Shown: positions 1 through 9,842 of the stretch, one piece after another
How the letters are laid out: each line of letters opens with the position of its first letter
Numbering within the stretch: position 1 is the first letter of the stretch
Assembly (NCBI GenBank): GCA_018269055.1
Contig: JAFDVI010000016.1
Location: 1 to 64,000, forward strand
Source of the DNA: Acidobacteriota bacterium
Lineage (GTDB): Bacteria > Acidobacteriota > Blastocatellia > RBC074
DNA length: 64,000 nucleotides
Direction of reading: 5' to 3'
The notes under the pieces: model-generated
What the model was told of the DNA's origin: nothing
Database searches by the model: none
What the model saw: only the letters and a program-made list of their open reading frames with translations
Program-made: the position numbers and the translations under genes

Positions 1-381
1 TCTGATGGTAGGATATGCATCGTTGTTCGCCTCTGTTTTAGGTTTGGTCACCAAAAACATCGAACGACTTTGCGAGGAGCGCAACAGCTCCTCGCATCCC
101 TGCCATTTTTCAAGGATCAAAAACCGGAAACTACAGTTTCTGAAAGATCGTTGTTGTCCATCCAATCACTTGGCCTACACCAGAACGCAGTTTGGCAGAG
201 TAGACTTGTTCCAAGCGTCAGCCCGAGTCTCCTGAGTTTGAAGCGATGATGTATTGGGAGGCTTCGACGGCATCTTAAAGGCGCAGCGATTTTGTCGCAA
301 CTCAAGTCCATGTGCTAGCATACGCCACGATTTTGCTAACAAAACTGTTTCCAATTCAAAATCAGGAGAACCGAGGAAGTT
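1..381. other. Intergenic region upstream of hpnH, no gene recognised
   Basis: Two short opposed open frames (5-235 plus, 117-311 minus) have no recognisable protein features and no convincing ribosome binding site, so I do not call them. The last 70 bases are AT-richer and probably carry the hpnH promoter, but I cannot assign clear -35/-10 boxes. Confidence 0.5.
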
Positions 382-1398
382 ATGGCTATTTCATTGCGTC
401 AGGCTGTCATGGTCGGGTCGTACATTTTCAAACAGAAGTTTAAGGGGAATAAGCAATATCCTTTGGTATTGATGCTGGAACCACTGTTTCGCTGCAATCT
501 GGCTTGCGTGGGATGCGGCAAGATTCAGTATCCGGGCGAGATTCTGAAAAAGAACATGACGCCCGAACAGGCGTTCCAAGCGATTGACGAATGCGGCGCG
601 CCGGTCGTCACCATTGCGGGCGGCGAACCGTTGCTGCACCCCGAAATTGATGTCATTGCAAAAGGAATGATCGCGCGCAAAAAGTTCGTGTACCTTTGCA
701 CCAATGCGATTTTGATGGAAAAGAACCTGCACCGGTTCGAACCGTCGCCGTACCTGACCTTCAACGTTCACCTGGACGGAATGCGCGAACGGCACGACCA
801 TTCGGTTGACCGCGACGGCATTTTCGACATTGCCGTCGAAGCCATCAAAAAGGCCAAGGCAGCCGGTTTCCGCGTCAACACCAACACCACAGTCTTTGAA
901 GGCGAAACACCGGACGGGTTACATGAAATGTTCGACATGCTGGCCGATCTGGGCGTGGACGGGATGACGATTGCTCCCGGTTACGCGTATGAAAAAGCGC
1001 CGGATCAGGATCATTTCCTATCGCGGCAAAAAACAAACGAACTGTTTCGCCAGGTGCTGGCTCCGATGGCAACTAAGCGCGGGAAACGGTGGGTGTTCAA
1101 TCAGTCGCCGCTGTATCTGAAGTTTTTGATGGGCGAAATTGATTACGAATGCACGCCGTGGGGCAGTCCGAATTACAACATCTTCGGATGGCAAAAACCC
1201 TGTTACATGTTCAGCGACGGGTATGCGCAAAGCTTTAAGGAGTACCTGGAAACAACCAACTGGGACAATTACGGGCGCAGGAGCGGCAATTCCAAATGCC
1301 AGAATTGTATGATGCATTGCGGGCACGAACCGACGGCGGCCATTGACGCCACCAGCAGTTTGAAAAATATGCTGATTTCAATTCGCGGTTTGGGCTGA
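382..1398 (+). CDS. hpnH: Adenosyl-hopene transferase HpnH (radical SAM)
   Basis: 338 residues, full length for HpnH, the radical SAM enzyme that adds a 5'-deoxyadenosyl group to diploptene, the first step of extended (C35) hopanoid side-chain synthesis. The cluster motif C-x3-C-x2-C is at residues 38-45 (CNLACVGC), followed by the SAM-binding GGEPLLH segment near residue 80. A second Cys group near the C-terminus ([12 protein letters not shown]) is typical of the HpnH/SPASM-like tail. AGGAG and GAGGAAG sequences lie just before the ATG. No other hopanoid gene is in the window, so it is separated from shc and the other hpn genes. It is followed by a strong terminator shared with the convergent bacilliredoxin gene. 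Confidence 0.93.
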   Translation: MAISLRQAVMVGSYIFKQKFKGNKQYPLVLMLEPLFRCNLACVGCGKIQYPGEILKKNMTPEQAFQAIDECGAPVVTIAGGEPLLHPEIDVIAKGMIARKKFVYLCTNAILMEKNLHRFEPSPYLTFNVHLDGMRERHDHSVDRDGIFDIAVEAIKKAKAAGFRVNTNTTVFEGETPDGLHEMFDMLADLGVDGMTIAPGYAYEKAPDQDHFLSRQKTNELFRQVLAPMATKRGKRWVFNQSPLYLKFLMGEIDYECTPWGSPNYNIFGWQKPCYMFSDGYAQSFKEYLETTNWDNYGRRSGNSKCQNCMMHCGHEPTAAIDATSSLKNMLISIRGLG

Positions 1399-1422
1399 TC
1401 GGAAACGGCTCTTGTAAAAGTA

Positions 1423-1466
1423 AAAGCTGGAAGAGATGTTAACGTCTCTTCCAGCTTTCGTTTTTT
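1423..1466. terminator. Bidirectional intrinsic terminator between hpnH and the bacilliredoxin gene
   Basis: Perfect 14-bp arms AAAGCTGGAAGAGA (1423-1436) and its complement (1445-1458) flank a short near-palindromic loop; a T-rich tract CGTTTTTTG follows on the plus strand. The position between two convergent genes (stops at 1398 and 1484) fits termination of both. Confidence 0.85.
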
Positions 1467-1483
1467 GCGGATTTTCTTTGATC

Positions 1484-1927
1484 TCAGTTCGTCGCAGCGA
1501 CTTGCAACGGCGAGCAGAACTTGTCAAAGGCGGAGGTCAATTCGGCGGCAATCTGGTCGGCGGTGCGACCTTCAATCTGGTAACGCTCCAGCATGTAAAT
1601 CAGCTTGCCGTCTTTCAGCAGCGCAATGGAAGGCGACGACGGCGGATAACCTTTGAAATATCCGCGCGCCTGTGCCGTCGCGTCAATGTCGGCTCCGGCA
1701 AAGACAGTGATTTTCCTGTCCGGCTGAACGCCGTGTTTCAGCGCCTGCGCAATTCCGGGACGGGCTTTGCCGGCGGCGCATCCACAAACGGAATTGACCA
1801 CAACCATTACGGTTCCACTGGCATTCTGAATCGCCGCATCAACGGCTTCAGGCGTACGCGTTTCTTCAAACCCCAACCGGGTCAAATCTTCGCGCATGGG
1901 CTTAATCATCATTTCGGAATAAGGCAT
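1484..1927 (-). CDS. BrxA/BrxB-family bacilliredoxin (YphP/YqiW, DUF1094)
   Basis: 147 residues beginning MPYSEMMIKPMRE, the conserved N-terminus of the family. The family CGC active site is in VNSVCGCAAGKARPG. A longer frame reaches 2017, but the ATG at 1927 has AAGGAG seven bases upstream and starts at the conserved MPYSEM. Bacilliredoxins are thioredoxin-fold proteins that remove bacillithiol from mixed disulfides or act as disulfide reductases. The gene lies 86 bp downstream of a glutamate-cysteine-ligase-like gene on the same strand, so a shared thiol-related role is plausible. Whether this organism makes bacillithiol cannot be seen here. Confidence 0.9.
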   Translation of the reverse strand: MPYSEMMIKPMREDLTRLGFEETRTPEAVDAAIQNASGTVMVVVNSVCGCAAGKARPGIAQALKHGVQPDRKITVFAGADIDATAQARGYFKGYPPSSPSIALLKDGKLIYMLERYQIEGRTADQIAAELTSAFDKFCSPLQVAATN

Positions 1928-2013
1928 CTCAACAATCTCCTTCTTTGAGAATTTTTGGTTCGATAAAGTGCAACTTGTGTCGAGCGGCATGCTATGCAGC
2001 TTGTAAAGTTGAA

Positions 2014-3960
2014 TCAAGTCCCCGGCTGAGAGGGTTTCGCTTCTTCGATGCCGGTTGATTGCTTTTCGATGATTTCCGCCGACAAGGCCAGAAAATCATA
2101 AGCCGTGACAATGCCAATCAACCGCCCTTGTTCGACGACGGGCAGGCAACCGACTTTCAACCGACGCATGATTTTCAGGGCTTCCAACGTCGGAGTTTCC
2201 GGAGCGACTGTCACCAACTCGCGCTTCATGACTTCCTTGACCGCAACGGGCTGGGATCGTTTGCTCAACAGCCCTTGCGACAAGAGGCGCAGCAAATCGC
2301 GGTGCGAAACCAAACCGACCAACCGGCCCTGATCGTCTTCGACCGGAACATGGCGAATGTGTTTCCAATCCATGACACTGGCGGCCAGATCAATCAGATC
2401 GTCGGGGTGAACCGTAAACAGATCAGTCGCCATTAAATGGCCGACCATTTGATAGCTTTGGTTCCAATCGCGCGAGTCATCCGCCTTGGCCAGCGGCCAC
2501 TGATGAATCGGAATATCCGTTTGTTGTTGCGCAATCATTTGTTCCACCAAAATGCGGCTGCGCAATTCACGAGTTCCCTGTTCTCCCATCGCCGTCAATG
2601 ACCGCAACGACCACAAAGCCCCGTTTTGATCCCGCTGGATACGCTCCGCAATCACATCCAGATAACGGTCAATGTCAGGGGAATCAACCCCGGCCTGTTT
2701 CAGACCTTCGCGCGCCAGCGGCAACAACTGTTCTCGAATCAACGCAGCCGCAGAAAATTCCCTGCCATTCAACCAGCTTAATTGAGCCTTCAATCCATGG
2801 CGGGCCGCCGCAAAAAAATTATCCTTGGTATCGTCAAAGGACATCAGCCGGTCAACGTCTCCAAAATTCGCGGGCAAGGAAGTCATCAATCCGTAAAAGA
2901 ACGCCGCGTTGGCCATTTCATCCAGCACCGAAGGCCCGGAAGGAATCGCGCGCTGTTCAATTCGCAAATGCGCCACGCCGTCTTTGACGCCATAACAGGG
3001 ACGATTCCATCGCCAGACCGTGCCGTTGTGCAATCGCAACGCCGCCAGCGTCGGCAACTCTCCGCGCGCCAGAACTTCCGCCGGATCTTCGTCAATTTCC
3101 CTGGTCAGCAGAACGCGAAATCTCGCAATCTCTTCGCGAAAGACTTCGATGATGGAATCTTTGATCCAATTTTCACCGAAACTGACACGCGGCGGATGGC
3201 TGCGCAATTGCCGGGTATTGGAGCGTTCGTCTGTCGAATGCTGAAACAACGCGATTCGCGTTTCGTGCCACAGCCTGTGTCCGAGGAAAATTGGCGAATT
3301 CGCTGCAGCAGCCAGCAAAGGCGCAGTAATGGCTTGCGCCCAATTGTAAAGCCGAACGAATTCCTCTGCTCCAACCTGCAAATGAACCTGAAAACTGGTG
3401 CAGCAGGCTTCCAGCATAATGTTGTCGTGCGTGAGGTGTAATTCGTCCAGCCCTTTGATGTGCACGTTGAAAGCGCCACCACGCAGTTGCTGCATCGCCT
3501 GGTTTAGCGCCAGATACCGCGGAGTGGGAACCAGGTTTTCTAATCTCAAATCCACCTGGTGGATCGTCGGCAGGATGCCGGATAAAACAATATCGGCATT
3601 GAGCGTATGTGTTGCATTGCGAACCAGGGCAATGACTTCATTGATTTCCTGCTCCATTCGGCGCAACCCATCACCCGCCAGCAATCGCGGAGAAAGGTTG
3701 GCTTCCAAATTGAATTTGCCGATTTCCGTTGTCAGCCGTTCGTCGTTGGCCAGCTTCAAAACATCCAGCGCAACCGGCGCCGGCCGCATAGCTTCATCAA
3801 CCAGAAACATTTCCTGTTCAGCGCCAATTCGTCGAACACCACTTTCAATCTTTCCCGCGGTGATCAATTGCTCCAACACAGTAAGCTCCGCTAACAAGGA
3901 TTTCATGAACGCTCGTTCCTTGCGCGGGTCACGATTCGCTGAAACGTTATGCTCACCCAT
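2014..3960 (-). CDS. Glutamate-cysteine-ligase-like (GCS2) protein fused to two C-terminal CBS domains
   Basis: 648 residues. Residues about 30-390 match the GCS2 carboxylate-amine ligase family: the nucleotide/metal segment [11 protein letters not shown], a [10 protein letters not shown] segment and the [13 protein letters not shown] region. The C-terminal 130 residues are two CBS motifs ([12 protein letters not shown]...[11 protein letters not shown] and [12 protein letters not shown]...[11 protein letters not shown]), a pair that commonly binds adenine nucleotides. GCS2 enzymes form gamma-glutamyl amides such as gamma-glutamylcysteine; the CBS pair suggests sensing of AMP/ATP or SAM. I chose ATG 3960, with GGAGGG at good spacing; an upstream in-frame GTG at 3978 overlaps that site. 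The amine substrate is not proven. Confidence 0.85.
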   Translation of the reverse strand: MGEHNVSANRDPRKERAFMKSLLAELTVLEQLITAGKIESGVRRIGAEQEMFLVDEAMRPAPVALDVLKLANDERLTTEIGKFNLEANLSPRLLAGDGLRRMEQEINEVIALVRNATHTLNADIVLSGILPTIHQVDLRLENLVPTPRYLALNQAMQQLRGGAFNVHIKGLDELHLTHDNIMLEACCTSFQVHLQVGAEEFVRLYNWAQAITAPLLAAAANSPIFLGHRLWHETRIALFQHSTDERSNTRQLRSHPPRVSFGENWIKDSIIEVFREEIARFRVLLTREIDEDPAEVLARGELPTLAALRLHNGTVWRWNRPCYGVKDGVAHLRIEQRAIPSGPSVLDEMANAAFFYGLMTSLPANFGDVDRLMSFDDTKDNFFAAARHGLKAQLSWLNGREFSAAALIREQLLPLAREGLKQAGVDSPDIDRYLDVIAERIQRDQNGALWSLRSLTAMGEQGTRELRSRILVEQMIAQQQTDIPIHQWPLAKADDSRDWNQSYQMVGHLMATDLFTVHPDDLIDLAASVMDWKHIRHVPVEDDQGRLVGLVSHRDLLRLLSQGLLSKRSQPVAVKEVMKRELVTVAPETPTLEALKIMRRLKVGCLPVVEQGRLIGIVTAYDFLALSAEIIEKQSTGIEEAKPSQPGT

Positions 3961-4163
3961 TACAATGTCCCTCCACACTTAATGGCTTGCAACTTTCGCG
4001 GATGTTGAACAAGGGTTAGTTAGCAATGGGTGTGCCGGGTTCTCACTTCCAACAGGGCTTTTCGCACATACACTTGCGGCATGGAATGAAATTGAAACGG
4101 GTAAACTTTCGCAAAAAAGAGTTCAGGTTTGCGTAATCCTTCGCAACGGCAAATCGGCGGTTT

Positions 4164-5108
4164 TCAGAACTGAGCTTCGACAATCCGCGCTGCTTGCTCA
4201 ATCATATTGTGCTCAAAACCGAATCCCTGCAACCAAAATGTATTCGTCTGAGCGCGCCACCACGTCCATTGCCGTTTGGCGTAATGGCGAGTGTCGAGCT
4301 TCATTTGCTCAATGGCGCTTTCCAGCGTTCGCTGTCCCAACAGGTATTCGACAAAGCGTTTGTACCCGTGCGCGTTGAAGGCCTTGGCCGTGGGCGGAAC
4401 GCCCGCGGCAATCAAGTTTTCAATTTCTGCCAACAATCCGCGTTCGACCATCAAATCAGTCCGGCGGTTGATGCGGTCATACAGTTCTTCGCGCGGCGGT
4501 TCAAGCACCAGATACATCATTCGCGCAGCCTCTTCGGTCGGCTCTTCCGGCTTCAGAGCTTGCCATTCGGACAGCGGTTTGCCGGAGGAAAAATACACTT
4601 CCAGAGCGCGAATGACGCGCGACCAATCTTTGGGCGCAAATTTCGAGGCCAGCAACGGATCAACTTTCGACAACATCCGGTGGAGATGTTCGGCTCCGCG
4701 ACGTTCCAGAATTCGTTGAAATCGTGGCCGCAGGTGTTCGTCAATTTCCGGCGCATCAAAAAACTTCGTCGTCAGCGCGCGCAGGTAAAATCCAGTGCCT
4801 CCGACCAGCAATGGCAATTTGCCGCGCGATTCCATTCCAGCAATGACTTCCCTTGCCCGCGCAGCCCATTCCACCGCTGTCAGGTTGTAGGTCGGTTCGA
4901 CGATGTCAATCAGATGGTGCGGTATTCCCTGCTGCTCTTCGGGTGTAACTTTGGCCGTGGCGATGTAAATGCCTTTGTAGGTTTGCACCGAATCGCAGTT
5001 GATGATTTCGCCGTTGAAACGTTGTGCGAGCGCAATGCCGAGATCGCTTTTGCCGGAAGCGGTTGGCCCGACGACGGCGATCAGAGGTTGTTTCTTTTCA
5101 GGATTCAT
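4164..5108 (-). CDS. miaA: tRNA dimethylallyltransferase MiaA
   Basis: 314 residues, normal length. MiaA transfers a dimethylallyl group to N6 of A37 in tRNAs reading UNN codons. The P-loop GPTASGKS is near residue 14, followed by the family segments EIINCDSVQTYKG, GGTGFYLRAL and the C-terminal DTRHYAKRQWTWWR. A longer frame to 5204 exists, but the family N-terminus and P-loop spacing fit ATG 5108 (MNPEKKQPLIAVVG). That ATG overlaps the stop codon of a 31-codon membrane-peptide ORF (CAATGA), so translation may be coupled. The gene is divergent from the orphan gene at 5314. Confidence 0.95.
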   Translation of the reverse strand: MNPEKKQPLIAVVGPTASGKSDLGIALAQRFNGEIINCDSVQTYKGIYIATAKVTPEEQQGIPHHLIDIVEPTYNLTAVEWAARAREVIAGMESRGKLPLLVGGTGFYLRALTTKFFDAPEIDEHLRPRFQRILERRGAEHLHRMLSKVDPLLASKFAPKDWSRVIRALEVYFSSGKPLSEWQALKPEEPTEEAARMMYLVLEPPREELYDRINRRTDLMVERGLLAEIENLIAAGVPPTAKAFNAHGYKRFVEYLLGQRTLESAIEQMKLDTRHYAKRQWTWWRAQTNTFWLQGFGFEHNMIEQAARIVEAQF

Positions 5109-5200
5109 TGGGGCAAAGTCAGCCAGCGATATGCTGCAATTGCCAGCAAAAGTGTCAGCAGCAGCCACGCGCCAAGTTGTTGGTTTCGTGTCATCAACAT
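5105..5200 (-). CDS. Putative 31-residue single-membrane-span peptide upstream of and overlapping miaA
   Basis: Reading the minus strand from ATG 5200 (or ATG 5194) gives a 31-codon ORF: a short polar start with one Arg (MLMTRNQQ), a continuous hydrophobic stretch (GAWLLLTLLLAIAAY) and a short tail RWLTLPQ. Its TGA stop overlaps the miaA ATG by one base in the arrangement ATGA, a hallmark of translational coupling. A weak purine-rich site (CGAGAAA) lies upstream. It has no recognisable family; it could be a leader peptide for miaA or a genuine small membrane protein. The same bases read in the miaA frame would be an implausible N-terminal extension of MiaA. Confidence 0.5.
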   Translation of the reverse strand: MLMTRNQQLGAWLLLTLLLAIAAYRWLTLPQ

Positions 5201-5313
5201 TCAATTATTTCTCGTGCGACATTCAAGAATTCATTCGCCTTTCGCATCCGGTTCTGGCAAAGTGCGCCGAGCAGTCTCAGCAAATCATCTTTTTCGGTCA
5301 AGGAGTAAATTCA

Positions 5314-8265
5314 ATGCCGCCAGTTCCGTCCATCTTTTTGATAAACAGCGACACTTTCAAAAAATCATTTCTTTCCGGCGACGGTCAGCTTGAATTGCAA
5401 AGTGACCAGAATATCTGGGCAAAATTATTAGCCAACGACGGCAAATTTTCGCCCGATGTTGACCGCATCGCCGACATCGGATTCAGTTTCAACAATTCCC
5501 AGGATTTCAAATTCGGCAGCAAAGCCGGCATGAAGCTCAGCGTCGGAGCCAGCGTTGCCAATCAAATTCACCTGATCTGGCCAAAACAAAGCGACGACGA
5601 TGATGACGAAAAAGTTCTGAAAGCGTATGGCTTGGCGGATTCACTGACCGACGGCAACCTGTATGTTCGACTGCTGTTCAGCGCGCAAAGCGATGTGAAA
5701 GCCGACGGTAGTGCTCCGGTTCCGTTTCCAGCCGGTGCGCTTTCGGCAACGTTTGGTGTCGCCGCAGGCGGCAATGTCGCCTATGAACAACTGAGACTTT
5801 ACAAGGACGAGATGTCCGCCGCAGCGATCCTCGGCGATTTATTCGCAAGCATGCGCTTGCCCCAGCAAATTGATTCGACTGACGAATTGCCTGCACCGGG
5901 CGAAGTCATTGCCACGCGCTTTGGCGGGTATTTGAACCTGAAAGCCGGATTGACCTGGGGTTTTGAGATGGCCGGGTCAAAACAGTTTGATGTTAATCAG
6001 TTGCAAGTTGATTTGAATTACGCATTGCAGACGATGGCTGCAATTTCGCTTGGCTATCAAATCGCCGGAGACTTCAGCATCGAAGCCCGGCGCGGTTCTC
6101 AGGACGGTTGGGTGCGGTTTGTCGTTCGCAAAAACCGGGATTCGCAATTCAATCTGACGGCGGATTTCAACCTGATTGCGACTGGCGGCCTGAACGGATT
6201 GCCCCCAAGCGCCGATGAATTCCTGACGCGTTTGCTTGGTTCCGACGCCCAAACCGTTTTGGGATATTTCAAAAAAGCCGAAGAGTTCGATTCACTCGAC
6301 AAACTGCAAGCCAAGTTGACGCCGATGGTCAACGATTTCATTCATAAATGGTCCCAGGAATTGATTGGCAAAGTGCTGGATACCACCACCTTCAAGGAGT
6401 TTTTCACTGCCGCCAAGAAAGTCGCCGATACGTACACCAACCTGGATCAGTACATCGTGGATCTGTATCACAAATATCTGGACAAAATTCCGAAGCTCAC
6501 CCAAGCGTTGACCGTGCTGGCCAGCATTTCCAACCCTGCGGAGCTGGCCAACCTGATCAATTCCGACGACACCTCCGACGAAGAATCCATCAGCACCTTG
6601 GAATTGGTGCAGATCATCTGGGGAACGAATGTGTTTCCTTTGCTGATGATGAACGCGGACTTTCTTGAATTTACGAAACGAACGCAAAAGGCGCACGATT
6701 TCATCACCGATGGCGCTATCAAGCCTCTACGCGATTTCATCGCCAAACTGAAGGAAGAGTTGGGCCTGGACCCCCTGTTCGACAAACTGAAGCAAGTTAA
6801 CAGTCCCGACGATCTGAAAAATCTGGCCGACACGCGGTTACAAGACCTGGCGGGCAAGGTCATCGGTCAGGCGTTCGACGAACTGAAAAAATCCGACGTC
6901 AACAAAGCCTTTCAACTTCTGGAAACCAATCTGCAACGGATCGAAAATTTCAAAAAGACCTGGTACGCCAAAATCACCGAAGCCGTCCATCAGAAATTCA
7001 CCTTTGATTTGCATTTCGCTTACACGCGCGCCACACGCAACAAGGAATTGCTGGACATTGAATTCGATTTGAGCACTGCCGAAGGCCGTGATTTGGCCCG
7101 CGTTGCCGCCTTGGGAGATTTTGCCAAGGCTCTGGACCAGTTTTCGGCAAAATTCGTCCGCGTCAATCAAGGTGTTTTCACGCATTCTTTCACCCAAACC
7201 GGGCAGCTTCGTATCAATGTTCTGGGTTGGGGTTCGGACAGTCTGAGCCAGTTGGCCGTCAACGCCGACCATACCATCGAACAAACCGCCGGAGGCTTGC
7301 TGCACGTGTTTGCCACCGAAGCTTCGATCAACGAGAAGAAAAATAAAGGCGGCAGATTCAAGGAAAGCATCGAAAGCAATTTTCTATTGCGCGCTGTGGG
7401 CGAAAGCTTTCAGGCGGAAGGAAGCAACGTCCCCAGAACTGAAACAGGCGATTATTTGATTCAGACGCTTCGCAGCATGGCCGTGCAATACGATTTGCTG
7501 GAAGCCGATGACAAAACCACGCCGGACGAGTTGACACGCTATCTGGACTTGGCGGAGTTCCTGGGTTTGCTGACCAAAGCCAGCCGAACGAGTTTGGTCA
7601 GCGATATGGTCAAACAGTTTCCCGGTGGTTTGGGCAAGGTCGCCGTGCGATATGTTGTTCAGTATGACGAAGAATTGCTGAAGACAGCTTTCAAAACCCT
7701 GGGGCAAAATGATTTGAAAAAGCTGGCGAAACTGACGACGCGCCAAATCATTTCTTCCTACTATACGGGGTTGAGCGCTACGAACGTATTGGTGCGTGTC
7801 GGATTCGCCAATCTTTCTCCCACTCTGCACGATATTTATGACAAAGAAGGGTTCACAGTATTCAATAGCAATGACAATTTGAAAGAGGTGATGTTGCCCG
7901 GCTGGTTCACGAAAGGTGCGGCGATGAGAGTGAGGCTGACATCGGATCAGGTTAATCACCTCGACACGGTTTGCAGCTTGGAAAATACCTATGCGAAAAG
8001 ACTGGTCGAACTGAACAAAGTCCTTGTTCAAAAACCAATCCCGCAAAAAGCCCTGACCGGTGCTGCGGCAAACTTCCTCAGTATCGCGAAAACACTGGAT
8101 GAATTTACGCCGAACACTTTCTTCGCGATTTTCGACAGCCTTGTTCAACAACTTTTGCTGAATGAGCCGACTGGCCGTGCATTCCGGCAATCGTCAATGA
8201 CTTTGCAAATTACACCGCCCGGCGCGAAGAAAAGTGTGAACAAAGTCCTGATCCAGCCTCGCTGA
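5314..8265 (+). CDS. Large hypothetical protein, 983 residues, no recognised family
   Basis: ATG 5314 is preceded by AAGGAG (5300-5304); the open frame continues upstream across miaA but without a better start. There is no signal peptide and no clear membrane helix, so a cytoplasmic location is likely. The first ~330 residues look beta-rich, with repeated Phe/Gly-containing segments, and contain an Asp run (residues about 92-97). The middle (about 340-640) is strongly helical and charged with Lys/Glu/Asp periodicity (for example FDKLKQVNSPDDLKNLADT), and the C-terminal 300 residues are mixed. It stands alone between divergent miaA and convergent fucosidase. No catalytic motif was seen; a structural or scaffold role is only a guess. 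Confidence 0.8.
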   Translation: MPPVPSIFLINSDTFKKSFLSGDGQLELQSDQNIWAKLLANDGKFSPDVDRIADIGFSFNNSQDFKFGSKAGMKLSVGASVANQIHLIWPKQSDDDDDEKVLKAYGLADSLTDGNLYVRLLFSAQSDVKADGSAPVPFPAGALSATFGVAAGGNVAYEQLRLYKDEMSAAAILGDLFASMRLPQQIDSTDELPAPGEVIATRFGGYLNLKAGLTWGFEMAGSKQFDVNQLQVDLNYALQTMAAISLGYQIAGDFSIEARRGSQDGWVRFVVRKNRDSQFNLTADFNLIATGGLNGLPPSADEFLTRLLGSDAQTVLGYFKKAEEFDSLDKLQAKLTPMVNDFIHKWSQELIGKVLDTTTFKEFFTAAKKVADTYTNLDQYIVDLYHKYLDKIPKLTQALTVLASISNPAELANLINSDDTSDEESISTLELVQIIWGTNVFPLLMMNADFLEFTKRTQKAHDFITDGAIKPLRDFIAKLKEELGLDPLFDKLKQVNSPDDLKNLADTRLQDLAGKVIGQAFDELKKSDVNKAFQLLETNLQRIENFKKTWYAKITEAVHQKFTFDLHFAYTRATRNKELLDIEFDLSTAEGRDLARVAALGDFAKALDQFSAKFVRVNQGVFTHSFTQTGQLRINVLGWGSDSLSQLAVNADHTIEQTAGGLLHVFATEASINEKKNKGGRFKESIESNFLLRAVGESFQAEGSNVPRTETGDYLIQTLRSMAVQYDLLEADDKTTPDELTRYLDLAEFLGLLTKASRTSLVSDMVKQFPGGLGKVAVRYVVQYDEELLKTAFKTLGQNDLKKLAKLTTRQIISSYYTGLSATNVLVRVGFANLSPTLHDIYDKEGFTVFNSNDNLKEVMLPGWFTKGAAMRVRLTSDQVNHLDTVCSLENTYAKRLVELNKVLVQKPIPQKALTGAAANFLSIAKTLDEFTPNTFFAIFDSLVQQLLLNEPTGRAFRQSSMTLQITPPGAKKSVNKVLIQPR

Positions 8266-8277
8266 CGCACGCTCACA

Positions 8278-8358
8278 TGCCCCATTGACCATTTGCCGTC
8301 ATTCATTCTTTGGCAGAGTAAAAAGATCCCTTATCTGTCGGTGAATGGTTAATGGGCA
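8278..8358. repeat. Imperfect inverted repeat between convergent genes
   Basis: Arms TGCCCCATTGACCATTTGCC (8278-8297) and CGGTGAATGGTTAATGGGCA (8339-8358) are imperfect complements around a 41-base centre. It occupies the space between the plus-strand orphan gene and the minus-strand fucosidase gene and could terminate both. The sequence has the look of an interspersed intergenic repeat. Confidence 0.55.
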
Positions 8359-8373
8359 ATTCCAATCGCTCAA

Positions 8374-9837
8374 TCATGGTTCGGCAAACAAACTGAATTC
8401 GCTGATGCAGGGATTGGCCGCGGCCTCGGTAATACGCAGGCGAACTTTCCGCGCGGTGACTTTCTGGCCGCGTAACAGTCGCTGGGCACCGATGCTGGTG
8501 GCTTTGCCGAATTCCGACCACCTACCGTCCGCCCAAACATCCACGGCAAATTCACCCACGCGTTGGCCGAGTTTGATGTCTTCCCGCACGCGAACGATGT
8601 TGAAGGTTTTCTCTGCGCCCAAATCCAGTTCCAGTTCCGCCGTTGTCACGTTGTCATCCGTCGCCCAGTAACTGAACCGATCCGCATCCAGCACTTCTGC
8701 CGCTGCAAACCGTTTGTCATTGCCGCGCACATTGCTCGCTTTTGCTTTCGCGCCTTTGGCCAGATTGACGGCAAAGGTTTGTCCCAACCAGTCGCCAAAT
8801 TCGCCCAACGCTTTCACATCATTTTCGTGTATGCGTCCGCGCCGATCCGGCGGGACATTCAGCAAAAACGAAGCGCCGCGGCCAACCGAAGCAAAATACA
8901 AATCTTTCAATTGCTGCGGAGTTTTGACCTTGTCATTCTGGCTTTCGTGCCAGAACCACCCCGGGCGAATCGAAACGTCGCATTCCGCCGGTCGCCAAAC
9001 CGAGCCGTTGCGGTCGCCGCTATTCAATTGTTTTTCGACGCCTTCCTGTCCGGGGTAAATCGTTTCGCCGTTGATCGTCGTCCAGCACGGATCGCCCGCA
9101 ATTCCTTTTTCGTTTCCAACCCAACGAATGTCCGGCCCCGCATCGCTGAATACGACTGCATTCGGCTGAAGCTGGCGCACCAAATTCCAGGTCCCAGGCC
9201 AATCGTAGTAACGAGTTTTATCAATCTTGCGACGTTCGCGCGCTCCGCCGTAAAACCCATCGCCGCCATTTGCGCCGTCGTGCCAGACTTCAAACAGTTC
9301 ACCGTAATTGGTCATCAGTTCGCGCAATTGCTGGCGATAAATCGCCACATATTCCGGCTTGCCGTAATTCGGATTGTTGCGATCCCACGGAGACAAATAC
9401 ACGCCGAACTTCATTCCATGACGGCGGCAAGCGTCGGCGAATTCTTTGACCACGTCGCCTTTCCCATCGCGCCAAGTGCTTTTGGAAACGTTGTGGTCGG
9501 TGGTTTTCGTCGGCCACAAACAGAATCCGTCGTGGTGTTTGGCGGTCAGAATCACGCCTTTCAATCCGCCCGCTTTCAGCGCGGTAACGATCTGATCGGC
9601 GCTGAAATCCGTCGGGTTGAATATCTTCGGATCTTCGTCGCCGTAGCCCCATTCTTTGTCGGTGAAGGTGTTGGTCGTGAAGTGTACAAAGCCGTAGGTT
9701 TCCAGTTCGTGCCAGCGCAACTGGCGTTCGCTGGGAATTGCGCCGTACGGTTTTGGCGGCTGAACCGGCGCGTCGGAAACAGCGGCGACCAATGCGGGAA
9801 TCAGGCAAAACAGAACAAGAAGTGATTTGGGGTTCAT
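8374..9837 (-). CDS. GH29-family alpha-L-fucosidase, exported, with C-terminal discoidin-like domain
   Basis: 487 residues. A signal peptide (first ~20 residues, hydrophobic LLVLFCLIPALVAA) precedes a GH29 catalytic barrel: HFTTNTFTDKEWG, the AKHHDGFCLW segment at 99-108 and EVWHDGANG, whose Asp187 aligns with the GH29 nucleophile. The last ~130 residues (from about AKGAKAKASNVRG) resemble an F5/8 type C/CBM32 carbohydrate-binding domain. It should hydrolyse terminal alpha-L-fucose from glycans in the periplasm or outside. It starts 5 bp after the thioredoxin stop and ends a six-gene minus-strand run. Confidence 0.88.
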   Translation of the reverse strand: MNPKSLLVLFCLIPALVAAVSDAPVQPPKPYGAIPSERQLRWHELETYGFVHFTTNTFTDKEWGYGDEDPKIFNPTDFSADQIVTALKAGGLKGVILTAKHHDGFCLWPTKTTDHNVSKSTWRDGKGDVVKEFADACRRHGMKFGVYLSPWDRNNPNYGKPEYVAIYRQQLRELMTNYGELFEVWHDGANGGDGFYGGARERRKIDKTRYYDWPGTWNLVRQLQPNAVVFSDAGPDIRWVGNEKGIAGDPCWTTINGETIYPGQEGVEKQLNSGDRNGSVWRPAECDVSIRPGWFWHESQNDKVKTPQQLKDLYFASVGRGASFLLNVPPDRRGRIHENDVKALGEFGDWLGQTFAVNLAKGAKAKASNVRGNDKRFAAAEVLDADRFSYWATDDNVTTAELELDLGAEKTFNIVRVREDIKLGQRVGEFAVDVWADGRWSEFGKATSIGAQRLLRGQKVTARKVRLRITEAAANPCISEFSLFAEP

Positions 9838-9842
9838 GTCGT

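Noticed and set aside
1436-1948. Plus-strand frame over the bacilliredoxin gene
   Set aside because: It starts inside the terminator and mirrors the minus-strand gene with its CGC motif and ribosome binding site.
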